The position numbers were made by a program, and so were the translations under genes. A model generated the notes under the pieces. That model made no database searches. It was not told the DNA's origin and saw only the letters and a program-made list of their open reading frames with translations. Below, one piece after another: positions 46,666 through 58,702 of a stretch of 64,000 bases of DNA. This DNA is from Chryseobacterium sp. OSA05B (GTDB lineage: Bacteria > Bacteroidota > Bacteroidia > Flavobacteriales > Weeksellaceae), in NCBI RefSeq assembly GCF_019970065.1, contig NZ_JAHXYH010000002.1, forward strand, positions 558,001 to 622,000, in the 5' to 3' direction. Every line of letters begins with the position of its first letter. Positions within the stretch are counted from its first letter, which is position 1.

Positions 46666-47285
46666 TGGTTGAATTGTTCGGTGAGATAAAATACTGTATC
46701 AATGAAGAATAGATTTCCCTGAAAAGTCAGCACATTTTCATCATGCAGATCTTCTAAAATAATACCTAATTCAGGATGATTGTAATCATTATTTCTATGA
46801 TTGATAAAGCCGTTTGTATTTAAAAAAAGCTTGACATGCTCTAAATCTGTAAGTTTGTCTGACTCTATAAAATCCTGTTCAACAACAGCATATAATCCTT
46901 CTTCAGATTCATAGAAACCAGTAAGTTTGTAAGCTGTGTCGGGAAAAAAATAGTTATTTAATAAAAGATTGTTGAGATAGTCCAGCCATTTCTCATAGTA
47001 AATTGCATCATTGAGTTTGATGACCTTATATTTATTCCGAAGATAAACCTTTTGTTCTGCTCCGGCAGATACAAAACTTGTGATATCAATAGTATCAATC
47101 CAAAATTTATTGTGGTCACAGTATTGCCTTATAAGCGCTGTTTCTTCACTTTTGATCTGCTTTCCTGTTCCAGACGTCTGGCCTGAGCCTTTGCTTTCTC
47201 TAAGGTAACGGGAGACTTCTTGGATAGCATCTCCATGCCTAACCTGGCTCTTTCCTGAAATGATATTTTGTAATTCATCTTTCAT
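46662..47285 (-). CDS. polyvalent-protein-kinase-like protein
   Basis: The 207-residue protein resembles the kinase domains found in polyvalent phage proteins. It has GAEQKVYLRNKYKVIKLN as a glycine-loop/lysine region, a catalytic loop LEDLHDENVLT and a metal-binding LFFIDTVFYL. It lacks the long C-terminal lobe of standard kinases. It is coupled to the nucleotidyltransferase gene by a 4-base overlap. The target is unknown. Confidence 0.65.
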   Translation of the reverse strand: MKDELQNIISGKSQVRHGDAIQEVSRYLRESKGSGQTSGTGKQIKSEETALIRQYCDHNKFWIDTIDITSFVSAGAEQKVYLRNKYKVIKLNDAIYYEKWLDYLNNLLLNNYFFPDTAYKLTGFYESEEGLYAVVEQDFIESDKLTDLEHVKLFLNTNGFINHRNNDYNHPELGIILEDLHDENVLTFQGNLFFIDTVFYLTEQFNQ

Positions 47286-47342
47286 GTAGTTTATACAAAG
47301 TTACTAAATTTTTAGAACCGGAAAATCCGATGTTCAAGAAGA

Positions 47343-47702
47343 TTATATAGGTTCGATGTTTTCTTTTTTTATTGTATAGCCCATCATTTCTAACAATTTA
47401 CAGGCTTCAGTGATTGTGTGTTGTCTTTGAATATTGAAATCAAATTCAGGAATTTTAAATAAACTGATCACTTTCCGTACAAAACCAGGTTGATTAATAT
47501 TGAGATATACCAATTGCTCATTTTCATATGTCTTAAAAGAACCTGTAAACATTAAAACATTAGTATATTCTTCATCTTTGGTGAAGAAATCTACCTTTAT
47601 AAACTGAGAACTATCCTTTCCGAAAACTTTTATACACCAGCCTTTTACTACATATCTGTATATAGTTCCATCGATAGTTATATGACGTAATTTCTTTTTC
47701 AT
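47343..47702 (-). CDS. hypothetical protein in the nucleotidyltransferase cluster
   Basis: The 119-residue soluble protein is rich in beta strands and aromatic residues (HITIDGTIYRYVVKGWCIKVFG, NVLMFTGSFKTYENEQLVYLN) and ends with a short helix. No family was recognised. It shares the strand of its neighbours, with a 57-base gap to the kinase-like gene and 100 bases to the ATP-grasp relic. Confidence 0.6.
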   Translation of the reverse strand: MKKKLRHITIDGTIYRYVVKGWCIKVFGKDSSQFIKVDFFTKDEEYTNVLMFTGSFKTYENEQLVYLNINQPGFVRKVISLFKIPEFDFNIQRQHTITEACKLLEMMGYTIKKENIEPI

Positions 47703-47802
47703 TTATAAAAAATAGGTATGTATAGAAAAAAGCTCCAAAAAACAATAGTTTTCAGAGCTTTAATATAATAAAATACTTTATCGCTCTAATCCGGAAAGGT
47801 AT

Positions 47803-48534
47803 TTAATTCTTCACACAACTCTCCACAATCACCTCCAGCGCCTTCTCCGCATCACAGGCATACAAACCGGAACACCAGGCCGGATTCGCTTCAATCAATG
47901 CCCAGCCTTTTTCTTTGATAATCCCAAAATCCAAAACAATGGCGGGAGGAAGGGTAGAAGCATATTTTCTGATGAACGAATCAAAAAATGAAAACATATC
48001 AATTTCCTCTTGTTCCGAAAGCGGGTTCATATCAAATGCATCGTTCCGCCAATAAGAAGAATAGGTTTTTATTTCACCATGTAAAACAAAACATCTTACT
48101 TCCAGCTACCACTCCACAACTTCTGATGTGAAAACCGTAGAATTGAGATCTACCGTATCAAAACCTTTGATATCCGTAACTTTTTGGTAAACTCCAGCCT
48201 TGAAACTTTTAAAATCAGAACATTTAACGAAAATATTTTCCTGATTTGTATAGTCCTTTAGCTGTCCATATGAGATTCTACGTTTCGTAAACTCCTCAGA
48301 GATAAGGGAAAGCCAGTTGTCATCAGGTTTTATCAACGTCAGTCCACACTGATCTGAAACAATCTCTGCATAGATATCTTCACCATATACCGCAATAACA
48401 TCTGCCCGGAACTCTTCGGGAACATTCCATTTAGCATTAAAACGGTTCAGTTCTTAAGGCGAATTGATGGACGCCTTTTTCAGATTGTTGCTGTCTTCCG
48501 TATACATGGGAGAAAGCGCTATTATATTTTTCAT
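47803..48534 (-). pseudogene. ATP-grasp-domain gene interrupted by two in-frame stop codons
   Basis: A single reading frame from ATG 48534 to the stop at 47803 is broken by TAA at 48454-48456 and TAG at 48106-48108, with no frameshift. The pieces read MKNIIALSPMYTEDSNNLKK, ELNRFNAKWNVPEEF, LEVRCFVLHGEIKTYSSYWRND and, at the end, LPPAIVLDFGIIKEKGWALIEANPAW, the nucleotide- and metal-binding end of an ATP-grasp (R2K-like) enzyme. Each stop could come from a C-to-T change of a Gln codon. The protein would have about 243 residues. Confidence 0.8.
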
Positions 48535-48568
48535 GTGTCCTGTTTTTTATTTCTACTATCAGATTCTG

Positions 48569-49222
48569 TTAAAAAAGAAAGTTCTTATTTTTATCTTTAT
48601 TATCCAGTAAATTTTGGATAATATCTTCCAGTAATTTAAAATCTTCCAGCTGTTTATATTGTATGCCTGCCGTTGTTTTATAAAGCCCATTAAAACTGAA
48701 GTAATTCTGTCCTACATATCCTTTCAGTTCTGTGTTAAGGAGTAGATTCTCATAATCGAAATTAAGCGTAACCATGAGTTCTTCACCGGAAGCTTTAAAT
48801 TCAGCATAGCATTGATTGATGAAATCAAAGTCCATAGTATTGCTGTGAAAGAAGTCATTTTTGATATCGTATTCAAATTTTGCCTCGTCTAATTGATCCT
48901 GTAAGTTTTTTAAATCCGCATCTGCACCATATACTTTCTGATAGCGGTCTACAACCCCTTGAATAAATTTTTCATTATAAAATATTACAAGAAAATCACT
49001 ATCAAAATGCCAAAAAAGGCTGTAGTAATAATGATCTACCGGAAGATTGAAACGAATCAGGCAATCAATGGAAGACTGTGGAATAACCAACCCAAATTCC
49101 TCCTTTAAAAACTCACATTGTTTTATGAAAGGATGAATTACCGTTGTAGCATTTTTTACCTCATTTTTAGCCATCAAGGGTTTATTTTTCTTTTTAAAAA
49201 AATCAAATATTCCTATTCTCAT
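48569..49222 (-). CDS. hypothetical protein in the nucleotidyltransferase cluster
   Basis: The 217-residue protein (start ATG 49222 rather than the GTG at 49225) has a short hydrophobic/basic N-terminus (FDFFKKKNKPL). The remainder is acidic alpha/beta with DHYYYSLFWHFDSDFLVIF, KVYGADADLKNLQDQLDEAKFEYD and LNFDYENLLLNTELKGY. No family was recognised. It shares strand and spacing with the cluster. Confidence 0.6.
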   Translation of the reverse strand: MRIGIFDFFKKKNKPLMAKNEVKNATTVIHPFIKQCEFLKEEFGLVIPQSSIDCLIRFNLPVDHYYYSLFWHFDSDFLVIFYNEKFIQGVVDRYQKVYGADADLKNLQDQLDEAKFEYDIKNDFFHSNTMDFDFINQCYAEFKASGEELMVTLNFDYENLLLNTELKGYVGQNYFSFNGLYKTTAGIQYKQLEDFKLLEDIIQNLLDNKDKNKNFLF

Positions 49223-49250
49223 CACTTATTACTCATCACTTATAATTCAT

Positions 49251-51435
<2,185 letters not shown>

Positions 51436-52218
51436 ATGAAAGGTATAAAAAAAGAACTGATCTATTTCGCCACAGCGCTGATGTTTTTCACGAGAATTCC
51501 GGTTCCGTTTACAATTCCGTATTCCGGTGAGATCATGAATAAATCGCAGAAATATTTTGCTTGGGTCGGGCTGTTGGTAGGTCTTGTGAATGCAGTGGTA
51601 CTCTATCTTTCGTATCAGCTTTTTAATCTGGATATTGCCATTGTTCTGATGATGATTAGCAGTGTCCTTCTGACCGGAGCGTTTCATGAGGACGGTTTTA
51701 CAGATGTCTGCGACAGTTTCGGCGGCGGATATGGGAAAGAAAAGATCCTGACCATTATGAAAGACAGCCGGGTAGGAGCTTATGGCGCGGTAGGCATTGT
51801 ATTGCTGTTTGCTTTGAAATTTTTCAGTATTCAGGCTTTGGGGACTATAGATTTATTTAAAACCCTTGGTCTGATTGTCCTTGCTCATACGGCAAGCAGA
51901 TTTATTGCCGGAACTATGATCTATACGCACCATTATGTGACAGATATTGATGTCAGCAAATCAAAACCTTTAGCCAATAAACCTCTTGATGGATCAGCAT
52001 TGGTGGTTAGTTTTATGAGTGTTCTGGTTTCCTTTCTTCTGATTCCGGACTGGCGGCTGATTCTGGCTTTTGCATTGGCTTATTTTGGAAAAATCTGCAT
52101 GGGCTGGTATTTTAAAAAGCATATCGGTGGATATACCGGAGACTGTCTGGGTTCTGTACAGCAGGTGACTGAAGTTTTGTTTTATTTAGGAGCAATGATC
52201 ATATGGAAATTCATGTAA
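51436..52218 (+). CDS. cobS: adenosylcobinamide-GDP ribazoletransferase
   Basis: The 260-residue inner-membrane enzyme joins adenosylcobinamide-GDP with alpha-ribazole. It has FFTRIPVPF at the N-terminus, GAFHEDGFTDVCDSFGGG, the metal site, and MKDSRVGAYGAVGI, plus about six hydrophobic segments. It starts directly after the cobT stop and overlaps cobC by 16 bases. Confidence 0.96.
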   Translation: MKGIKKELIYFATALMFFTRIPVPFTIPYSGEIMNKSQKYFAWVGLLVGLVNAVVLYLSYQLFNLDIAIVLMMISSVLLTGAFHEDGFTDVCDSFGGGYGKEKILTIMKDSRVGAYGAVGIVLLFALKFFSIQALGTIDLFKTLGLIVLAHTASRFIAGTMIYTHHYVTDIDVSKSKPLANKPLDGSALVVSFMSVLVSFLLIPDWRLILAFALAYFGKICMGWYFKKHIGGYTGDCLGSVQQVTEVLFYLGAMIIWKFM

Positions 52219-52757
52219 TCCGGCATACAGCTGTAGAAAATCCCGAGAATCTGTGCTATGGTTTTTCAGATATTTCTTTGCGGAATAATTTCTGTGAAGA
52301 TTTCAATGATGTGAATTTTGATGAGAAATTTGATAAGGTTTTTTCCAGTCCCTCCAGAAGATGTACTCTTTTTGGGGATCATTTTAAATTCAACTACAAG
52401 ACGGATGAAAGACTCCGGGAAATGAATTTCGGTGACTGGGAAATGAAAAAATGGACGGATATTCCTAAAGAAGAGATCGATCCGTGGTATGATGATTTTG
52501 TTCATATAAAAGCAACTGGAGGAGAAAACCTATTGGAAATGCAGAGCCGTGTTTTGAGCTTCTGGAATGAGCTCACTTCTGAAACTCGCGTTGATAAAGT
52601 GTTGATCATCACTCATGGAGGAGTCATACGCCTTATTCTGCAATCCATTTTAAAGTTTCCTCTGGAGAATATATTTAAGATCCAGATTGATTACGGAAAG
52701 AAAATGATTATTGAGTTCAATGAAGGACACTTTTCTGTAAGAAAGCTGAATGTATGA
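52203..52757 (+). CDS. cobC: histidine phosphatase, probable alpha-ribazole phosphatase
   Basis: The 184-residue phosphoglycerate-mutase-like phosphatase starts MEIHVIRHTAVENPENLCYG with the RHT catalytic histidine and has a second histidine in IITHGGVIRL. Its place in the cobT-cobS operon indicates it removes the 5' phosphate of alpha-ribazole phosphate or of cobalamin phosphate. Overlap with cobS suggests translational coupling. No cobU/cobP gene is in the window. Confidence 0.9.
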   Translation: MEIHVIRHTAVENPENLCYGFSDISLRNNFCEDFNDVNFDEKFDKVFSSPSRRCTLFGDHFKFNYKTDERLREMNFGDWEMKKWTDIPKEEIDPWYDDFVHIKATGGENLLEMQSRVLSFWNELTSETRVDKVLIITHGGVIRLILQSILKFPLENIFKIQIDYGKKMIIEFNEGHFSVRKLNV

Positions 52758-52929
52758 TAGGTGATGATCTCCGATAAAATGAAATGCCGATCAAATTTTA
52801 CACGCTAAGCTTTCCCGAAAATCTTCGATTTTCTTGCGCCTTACATATTTTCAATGCAGGAAAAACCTTTCGCCCTTGCGCATCCCCAAAAAAATCTTTT
52901 AAAAAATAGCGTGTGTTCGATATTCCAAA

Positions 52930-52976
52930 AAAATACATAAAAAAGAGACTGTACATAAAATGACAGTCTCTTTTCA
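52930..52976. terminator. bidirectional terminator between cobC and the small minus gene
   Basis: AAAAGAGACTGT / ACAGTCTCTTTT stem with a 10-base loop and T-rich flanks on both sides, especially on the minus strand. Confidence 0.75.
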
Positions 52977-53005
52977 ATAAAATTAAATTCTAACTACTTC
53001 TCCAT

Positions 53006-53143
53006 TTAAGCAGTAATCTGCTTAGGTCCTTTTCCTTTATCTTGTTCTTTTTTATCCAATCTCTCAGATATCTTTTTTACGATATATTCTATCGCAATAG
53101 GTGCTATAATTGCAATCAATGCTTTAAATATTCTTGATTTCAT
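53006..53143 (-). CDS. small hydrophobic-basic protein of 45 residues
   Basis: This frame reads MKSRIFKALIAIIAPIAIEY, then VVKK-like VKKISERLDKKEQDKGKGPKQITA. It is a single membrane-associated helix followed by a basic charged tail. A terminator lies just downstream on the minus strand. No family was recognised. It is smaller than usual ORF limits, and coding potential is inferred from composition and context. Confidence 0.6.
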   Translation of the reverse strand: MKSRIFKALIAIIAPIAIEYIVKKISERLDKKEQDKGKGPKQITA

Positions 53144-53376
53144 AGTACGATTTTTTAATGTCCTGATTAATACAATTTCTAAGCCATTTTAAAATTATGA
53201 GTGCTGGTCAGTGTTTTAACGCATGTGATTATTTGACAATGACAACTTCCTGTTTATTGAGTCAGCACGAAAATCTTTGATTTTCAAAAAACTTAAGTGC
53301 GCTTTCTATTCGCAAAGTCTTTAACTTAACAATAACTTAAGTGTTAAAAACTTTTGTGCTTTATGTGGTAAAAATA
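53144..53376. repeat. intergenic region with GAAAATCTTTGATTTT palindrome
   Basis: GAAAATCTTTGATTTTC (53270-53285) followed by AACTTAAGTG-type segments closely resembles 25957-26045 (GAAAATCTTTGATTTTTAAAG, then CTTATAGAACTTAAGTG). Shorter relatives lie at 52817 and 36725. These look like decayed dispersed repeats. Confidence 0.6.
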
Positions 53377-54396
53377 CTAGCTTTCATCAGGAATGTCCAG
53401 TTTCTCATAGTTTTTAAACGCGGCACTAAACTTTTCCTGCAACCGCAATCTTAGCTTTCTCGGCTTGTGAACGATCAGAGATTCTCCAAAACCCAGCAGT
53501 AATCTCTCCAGTTCAAAATTGATTTGTACACAGATCTTAAATAATGTTCCTTCCTCGGTTTCACTTATGATTTCCTGGCTTTTGTGAAGCGGTTTGGTCT
53601 TTACATATGGAGCATTGTGGGCATCGACAAAGAAAATAACGTTCCTCGGAGCCATCGTTTCTGAAACCGTAACACCGACAATATCTTTGAAATACTCATC
53701 ACCATCCAGATCTTTATCGATATACGGAACATTTTCTTCTGGCTCAATACTTTCCATACGATCCAGAGCCAAATTGTACATTTTACCTTTGTGCTGACAG
53801 ATCAGAAACCAACGGTTGTTAAACTCCTTCAATAATTGGGGATGAACCATATAATTACTGGATTCCCTTGCGGTAAAACTGCGGTAGAGAATATTCAGAA
53901 CTTTTTTATTCGAAATGCTTTCGTAAAGGATGTCAATATGCTCAAGACCTTTCAGCTGCTCGTTTTTATCCAGATGAATGATTGATTTCTGTCCGGTGGA
54001 ATGGATGGAATCTTCCAGTTTCTGAATCACCCCGTTCATCTCTTTAAACATAGAGAAATCCTTGAACTGCTTCAGGATCTGAACCGCATTATTCATCGCT
54101 TTCAGGTCACTTTCATTCACGGAAATATTATGAATGCTGTAGTCAGGATCACTGTAACGGTAGTATTTTCTTTCGAATACTTCAATCGGGGCTTCATACC
54201 CGAATTTTTCACTTCGCATATTTTGGAGGTCAAGCTGAACCGTCCGTCTGCTTACATAAGATTCTTTGCCTTCAAATTCAAAAAGGGCATCAGAACAAGC
54301 ATCGATAAGATCTTCCAGCGTATACTTCCGGTATTTGTTCTTAAGACATTTATCTAATGTTTTATAACGAATAAGTGCGTTTTTATTGGATGACAT
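53377..54396 (-). CDS. WYL-domain transcriptional regulator
   Basis: The 339-residue protein has an N-terminal winged helix (KCLKNKYRKYTLEDLIDACSDAL, YVSRRTVQLDLQNMRS) and a WYL domain at about residues 165-235 (LNILYRSFTARES, FNNRWFLICQHKGKMYNLALDRM) followed by a C-terminal extension. WYL proteins often sense nucleotides or DNA/RNA damage and repress or activate stress and defence genes. It lies next to HopJ and 0.7 kb from rtcB, so it may regulate that locus. Confidence 0.9.
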   Translation of the reverse strand: MSSNKNALIRYKTLDKCLKNKYRKYTLEDLIDACSDALFEFEGKESYVSRRTVQLDLQNMRSEKFGYEAPIEVFERKYYRYSDPDYSIHNISVNESDLKAMNNAVQILKQFKDFSMFKEMNGVIQKLEDSIHSTGQKSIIHLDKNEQLKGLEHIDILYESISNKKVLNILYRSFTARESSNYMVHPQLLKEFNNRWFLICQHKGKMYNLALDRMESIEPEENVPYIDKDLDGDEYFKDIVGVTVSETMAPRNVIFFVDAHNAPYVKTKPLHKSQEIISETEEGTLFKICVQINFELERLLLGFGESLIVHKPRKLRLRLQEKFSAAFKNYEKLDIPDES

Positions 54397-54431
54397 GATT
54401 TTTTGGTTTTTTGGTGAAAAGGGGAAAATTT

Positions 54432-54570
54432 CAATTGTGAATCGTCAATTTTGCTTCGCAAGTCAATTTTTAATTTTGGATTCTGGATTCTGGATTCTGG
54501 ATTTTGAAGCTTATTATCCGCCATCAATTGACTATTCACTTGCGTAGCAAATTGACCATTGACCTTAAAA
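54432..54570. repeat. dispersed TGAATGGTGAAT-family repeat, copy with inverted arms
   Basis: AATCGTCAATTTTGCTTCGC and the inverted ATTGACTATTCACTTGCG, then GTAGCAAATTGACC, face each other around a GGATTCT triplicate (54479-54500). It lies between the WYL and HopJ genes. Confidence 0.65.
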
Positions 54571-54573
54571 AAA

Positions 54574-54906
54574 CTATTTCTCTTTCAATGCTTCTCCCTC
54601 GAAAGAAATCCCATCCCAGCCAAACTGCATAAAGTTTCTGATATTCTGGTGATCCGTTCCTTCAGGATTTTTTAAAACATCTTCTCTATAGAATTCTCCA
54701 AAAAGAGGAAGTGCCTGTTCTTTTGATAATCCCTGAAGTTGGGCAAAACTGAAAACCTTACACGAACCGTTATTCTGACCGGCTTCGTTCACTGTATTTC
54801 CGTTTTTAAATTCAGTAGGGGTAAAATCATACTGTTCATCAATATGGGCAATCACTTCTTTAAACTGAATGGTTTCAGGATTGTTTTTTAATTGTTCTAA
54901 TAACAT
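54574..54906 (-). CDS. HopJ-type effector-family protein
   Basis: The 110-residue protein has the HopJ family pattern (FTPTEFKNGNTVNEAGQNNGSCKVFSFAQLQGL, FGEFYREDVL, DHQNIRNFMQFGWDGISFEG). The family was named from type III effectors, but in bacteria without type III secretion it is a small cytoplasmic protein of unknown function. It is divergent from rtcB, with 144 bases between them, and shares the strand of the WYL gene. Confidence 0.85.
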   Translation of the reverse strand: MLLEQLKNNPETIQFKEVIAHIDEQYDFTPTEFKNGNTVNEAGQNNGSCKVFSFAQLQGLSKEQALPLFGEFYREDVLKNPEGTDHQNIRNFMQFGWDGISFEGEALKEK

Positions 54907-54939
54907 ATTTCTTTAATTTTAATCGTTGGACAGGAATAG

Positions 54940-56445
<1,506 letters not shown>

Positions 56446-56463
56446 TATTCATAATGATGCTTA

Positions 56464-56496
56464 AACCTTATAGGTTTCAAAAATCTATAAGGTTTA
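56464..56496 (+). terminator. hairpin after rtcB (weak terminator or repeat)
   Basis: AAACCTTATAG / CTATAAGGTTT stem with inner TTT/AAA pairing, followed by ATATT, so only a weak T tract. It may let some transcripts continue into the tRNA-like RNA. Confidence 0.5.
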
Positions 56497-56547
56497 TATT
56501 CTCGACAATGATCAACTTATAAAAAGGTTATATAATAAAAAATCAAT

Positions 56548-56645
56548 GGGGCAGTAGCTCAGAAGGTAGAGCAGTGATCACTTTCCGCTGTTGGCAGACA
56601 AAGTTCCTATTGTACGGGTCACAGGTTCGATTCCTGTCTGCTCCA
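56548..56645 (+). ncRNA. tRNA-like RNA with a long bulged hairpin in place of the anticodon arm
   Basis: The 98-nt sequence folds with a 7-bp acceptor stem (56548-56554 with 56638-56644, GGGGCAG/CTGCTCC), D arm GCTC-AGAAGGTA-GAGC (56557-56572) with the GG of tRNA D loops, and a canonical T arm ACAGG-TTCGATT-CCTGT (56621-56637). Between the D and T arms are 48 nt instead of about 23, and no 7-nt anticodon loop. GATC (56576-56579) pairs with GGTC (56617-56620) and ACTTT (56580-56584) with AAAGT (56600-56604), with a 12-nt 3' bulge TCCTATTGTACG. It resembles the tRNA-mimic module known from bacterial Y RNAs. No CCA is encoded. Confidence 0.7.
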
Positions 56646-56649
56646 CAAT

Positions 56650-56697
56650 ACTGATGAAAAATACTTATATTTGAATACCATTGAAGTGTTTTCATCA
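56650..56697 (+). other. long stem-loop after the tRNA-like RNA
   Basis: ACTGATGAAAA pairs perfectly with TTTTCATCAGT, and the stem continues with ACTT/AAGT. The loop contains TATATTTG (56666-56673), a perfect -7 element that could start the leader of the TerD-domain gene. No T tract follows directly. Confidence 0.5.
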
Positions 56698-56710
56698 GTA
56701 AAAAAATAAT

Positions 56711-56755
56711 AAGGCAAACAGAGTTCCTATATTGGTAATTACTCTCCGCCTTTTT
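56711..56755 (+). ncRNA. second copy of the hairpin motif (terminator-like leader element)
   Basis: AAGGC (56711-56715) pairs with GCCTT (56748-56752) and AGAGT (56720-56724) with ACTCT (56741-56745). The internal loop AAAC x CC and loop sequence TCCTAT match the hairpin of the tRNA-like RNA, but with the two helices in circularly permuted order. The end TTTTTC makes it a possible terminator or attenuator. Confidence 0.6.
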
Positions 56756-56764
56756 CAAAATAAT

Positions 56765-56815
56765 AGGTAAAAGGAGTTCCTATATCGTTTTTTAAAAAAG
56801 CCCTACTCCTCACTT
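56765..56815 (+). ncRNA. third copy of the hairpin motif in the leader of the TerD-domain gene
   Basis: AGGT (56765-56768) pairs with ACTT (56812-56815) and AGGAGT (56772-56777) with ACTCCT (56805-56810). After AGGAGT comes TCCTATATCG, as in the other two copies. It ends 17 bases before the start codon at 56833, so it could regulate translation. Confidence 0.55.
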
Positions 56816-56832
56816 ATTTAATTTTTATTACA

Positions 56833-58584
56833 ATGAAAACACTTCAATTATTTAATGCCGTACTGGCCAAAAAAACGGAAAATGCACCTTTTATTTCTGA
56901 TGCAGGTTTTGTGATCGAAGCAGATGCTGTTTGGGCTAAAGACGAGATCATTAAATTTTACGAAAAAGAAAAATTAAACGGAAATGATCTGAATAAGACC
57001 TTCCATAAATCCTGGCAGAAAATAAAAGACAGCACCAGACTTGAGTTGTTCATCGAGCAGCTTAAACATTATATTTCTACGTATGGAAGTAATTTCCAGG
57101 ATGAAATCTATATTCCTGATGAAGTGCTGAATATTCCCAATGCAAAACTGATTTTCAAGGTAATTAAAGCCTATTCTGCAGAAGAAATGACTGAGAAGTG
57201 TCTTTCTCTGTTAAAGTCAGGAATTGCTCTGAATGAAAAAACGATTAATGATCTGCTTTCTGTTTTAACGAAAGAGCTGAATTATACTTTTACAGGAACA
57301 GAGAATATCAGAAACAAGGAAGCTATTGTCAAAATTGCGGATCTGTATCAGGTATATCCTGTTAATCCCGTAGAATTCTTCAGATATGTGATTTATAAAA
57401 CGACGGATACCACACTCTTAATTAAAAATGAAGAGTTGATCAAAGCGATTAAAGAAAGTAAATTTAATCCGTCCGCTCTATTTGAAAAATACGGACTGGA
57501 AAGACTTGCTCAGATTTTCAACAGGTTCAAACCGTTGTTTTTAGCATATAAAAAAAGAGCTTCTAAAACCATCAATAAGATCTCAAAACTATCGAAGATT
57601 CATCACCAGCCATTGGTCTCCAATCCATTGAATGAGGCGACTCATGCATTGCTGGAGAAAAACGATCTGCACTGGCTGGATAATGCCACGCCATTTGCTT
57701 TGTTTAAAGCCTTGTCTGCCTGTTATTTAAGAATGTATGGGATTGATACTTTTGTTTACAGAATCAGGAATGGAAAATCGTGGGTGAAAACCGGAAAACC
57801 GGGAGCAGTAAGTGAAAAGAACTATGATTTTATATTGAATTATTTGAAATCGAGATTGGATCTTTCAGGAAAGAAGTTTTATTTCCCGGAAAATGTAGAA
57901 TTCGGCCTGCCGACTTCTGAAAAAATGTTTGTAGGAAATATTCCTGCCGGAACGAGATTCCTTGGTGAAAAACTGGCGGTCGGAGTTTATTGGGAAGAAG
58001 GATGGGGAGCGAATGATCTTGACCTATCCGGACTGAATATCGGAGGAAAGACAGGGTGGAATGCAGCCTATAACCAGGATAACGGAAGTCTGATGTATTC
58101 CGGTGATATTACCTCCGCGCCTAACGGTGCCGTAGAATATCTGTATGCTTCCCAAGGATTGAGTGCTCCGACCCTGATCATGAACAATGTATATTCCGGA
58201 AGTCCAGACTGCGGGTATAAAATCGTGATTGGAAAAGGAGATCATATTTCGAGAGAATATATGATGAACCCGGATCATGTTTTTGCAGAGATGAAATGTA
58301 ATTCCATCCAGAGACAGACCGTTCTTGGAATACTGCTCCCAAAAGGAGAAAAACAGTGTTTCGTGCTTCTTAATTTCGGAGCGGGACATACGCATGTTTC
58401 AGGAAATTCCGAGATTTCGGTAATGGCTACGGAAGCATTGTATCAGCAATGGTATGAACCTCTATCTTTTAATGGACTTATCACAGAATTGGGAGCAGAA
58501 ATTACTTCCGAAAAAGAAGAAGCTGACTTCGATTTCTCCCTTGAAAGTCTGGAAAAAGATATCTTTACAAAGGTTTTTAAATAA
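56833..58584 (+). CDS. protein with alpha-helical N-terminal half and TerD-like domain
   Basis: Residues 1-345 of this 583-residue protein are alpha-helical, of repeat-like character, with a basic segment KKRASKTINKISKLSKIHHQP (about 240-260) that could contact RNA. Residues 380-530 resemble TerD: LAVGVYWEEGWGANDLDLSG, a metal-binding Asp-rich region, DNGSLMYSGD, and KIVIGKGDH. No vWA MIDAS motif is seen, so it is not a standard Ro60. It follows the tRNA-like RNA and leader hairpins directly. Its role is unknown, but an RNA-binding partner of that RNA is my inference. Confidence 0.75.
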   Translation: MKTLQLFNAVLAKKTENAPFISDAGFVIEADAVWAKDEIIKFYEKEKLNGNDLNKTFHKSWQKIKDSTRLELFIEQLKHYISTYGSNFQDEIYIPDEVLNIPNAKLIFKVIKAYSAEEMTEKCLSLLKSGIALNEKTINDLLSVLTKELNYTFTGTENIRNKEAIVKIADLYQVYPVNPVEFFRYVIYKTTDTTLLIKNEELIKAIKESKFNPSALFEKYGLERLAQIFNRFKPLFLAYKKRASKTINKISKLSKIHHQPLVSNPLNEATHALLEKNDLHWLDNATPFALFKALSACYLRMYGIDTFVYRIRNGKSWVKTGKPGAVSEKNYDFILNYLKSRLDLSGKKFYFPENVEFGLPTSEKMFVGNIPAGTRFLGEKLAVGVYWEEGWGANDLDLSGLNIGGKTGWNAAYNQDNGSLMYSGDITSAPNGAVEYLYASQGLSAPTLIMNNVYSGSPDCGYKIVIGKGDHISREYMMNPDHVFAEMKCNSIQRQTVLGILLPKGEKQCFVLLNFGAGHTHVSGNSEISVMATEALYQQWYEPLSFNGLITELGAEITSEKEEADFDFSLESLEKDIFTKVFK

Positions 58585-58604
58585 TATGAAATATCAAAAA
58601 TTCC

Positions 58605-58640
58605 AAACCTCATAGGTTTCAAAAACCTATGAGGTTTTTT
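58605..58640 (+). terminator. terminator of the RNA-repair locus
   Basis: AAACCTCATAGGTTT / AACCTATGAGGTTT stem with a run of T after it. Confidence 0.85.
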
Positions 58641-58702
58641 AAGACACTTAAAACAGCTATTTTGATTAAATACTCAGAATAGCAGTTTTATTTTGAACCC
58701 AA

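Noticed and set aside
56548..56645. An ordinary decoding tRNA gene
   Set aside because: The D-to-T interval is about 25 nt too long and contains no 7-nt anticodon loop closed by a 5-bp stem.
56833..58584. A standard Ro60/TROVE-vWA protein
   Set aside because: No MIDAS-type DxSxS motif or known TROVE motif was recognised; the C-terminus resembles TerD instead.
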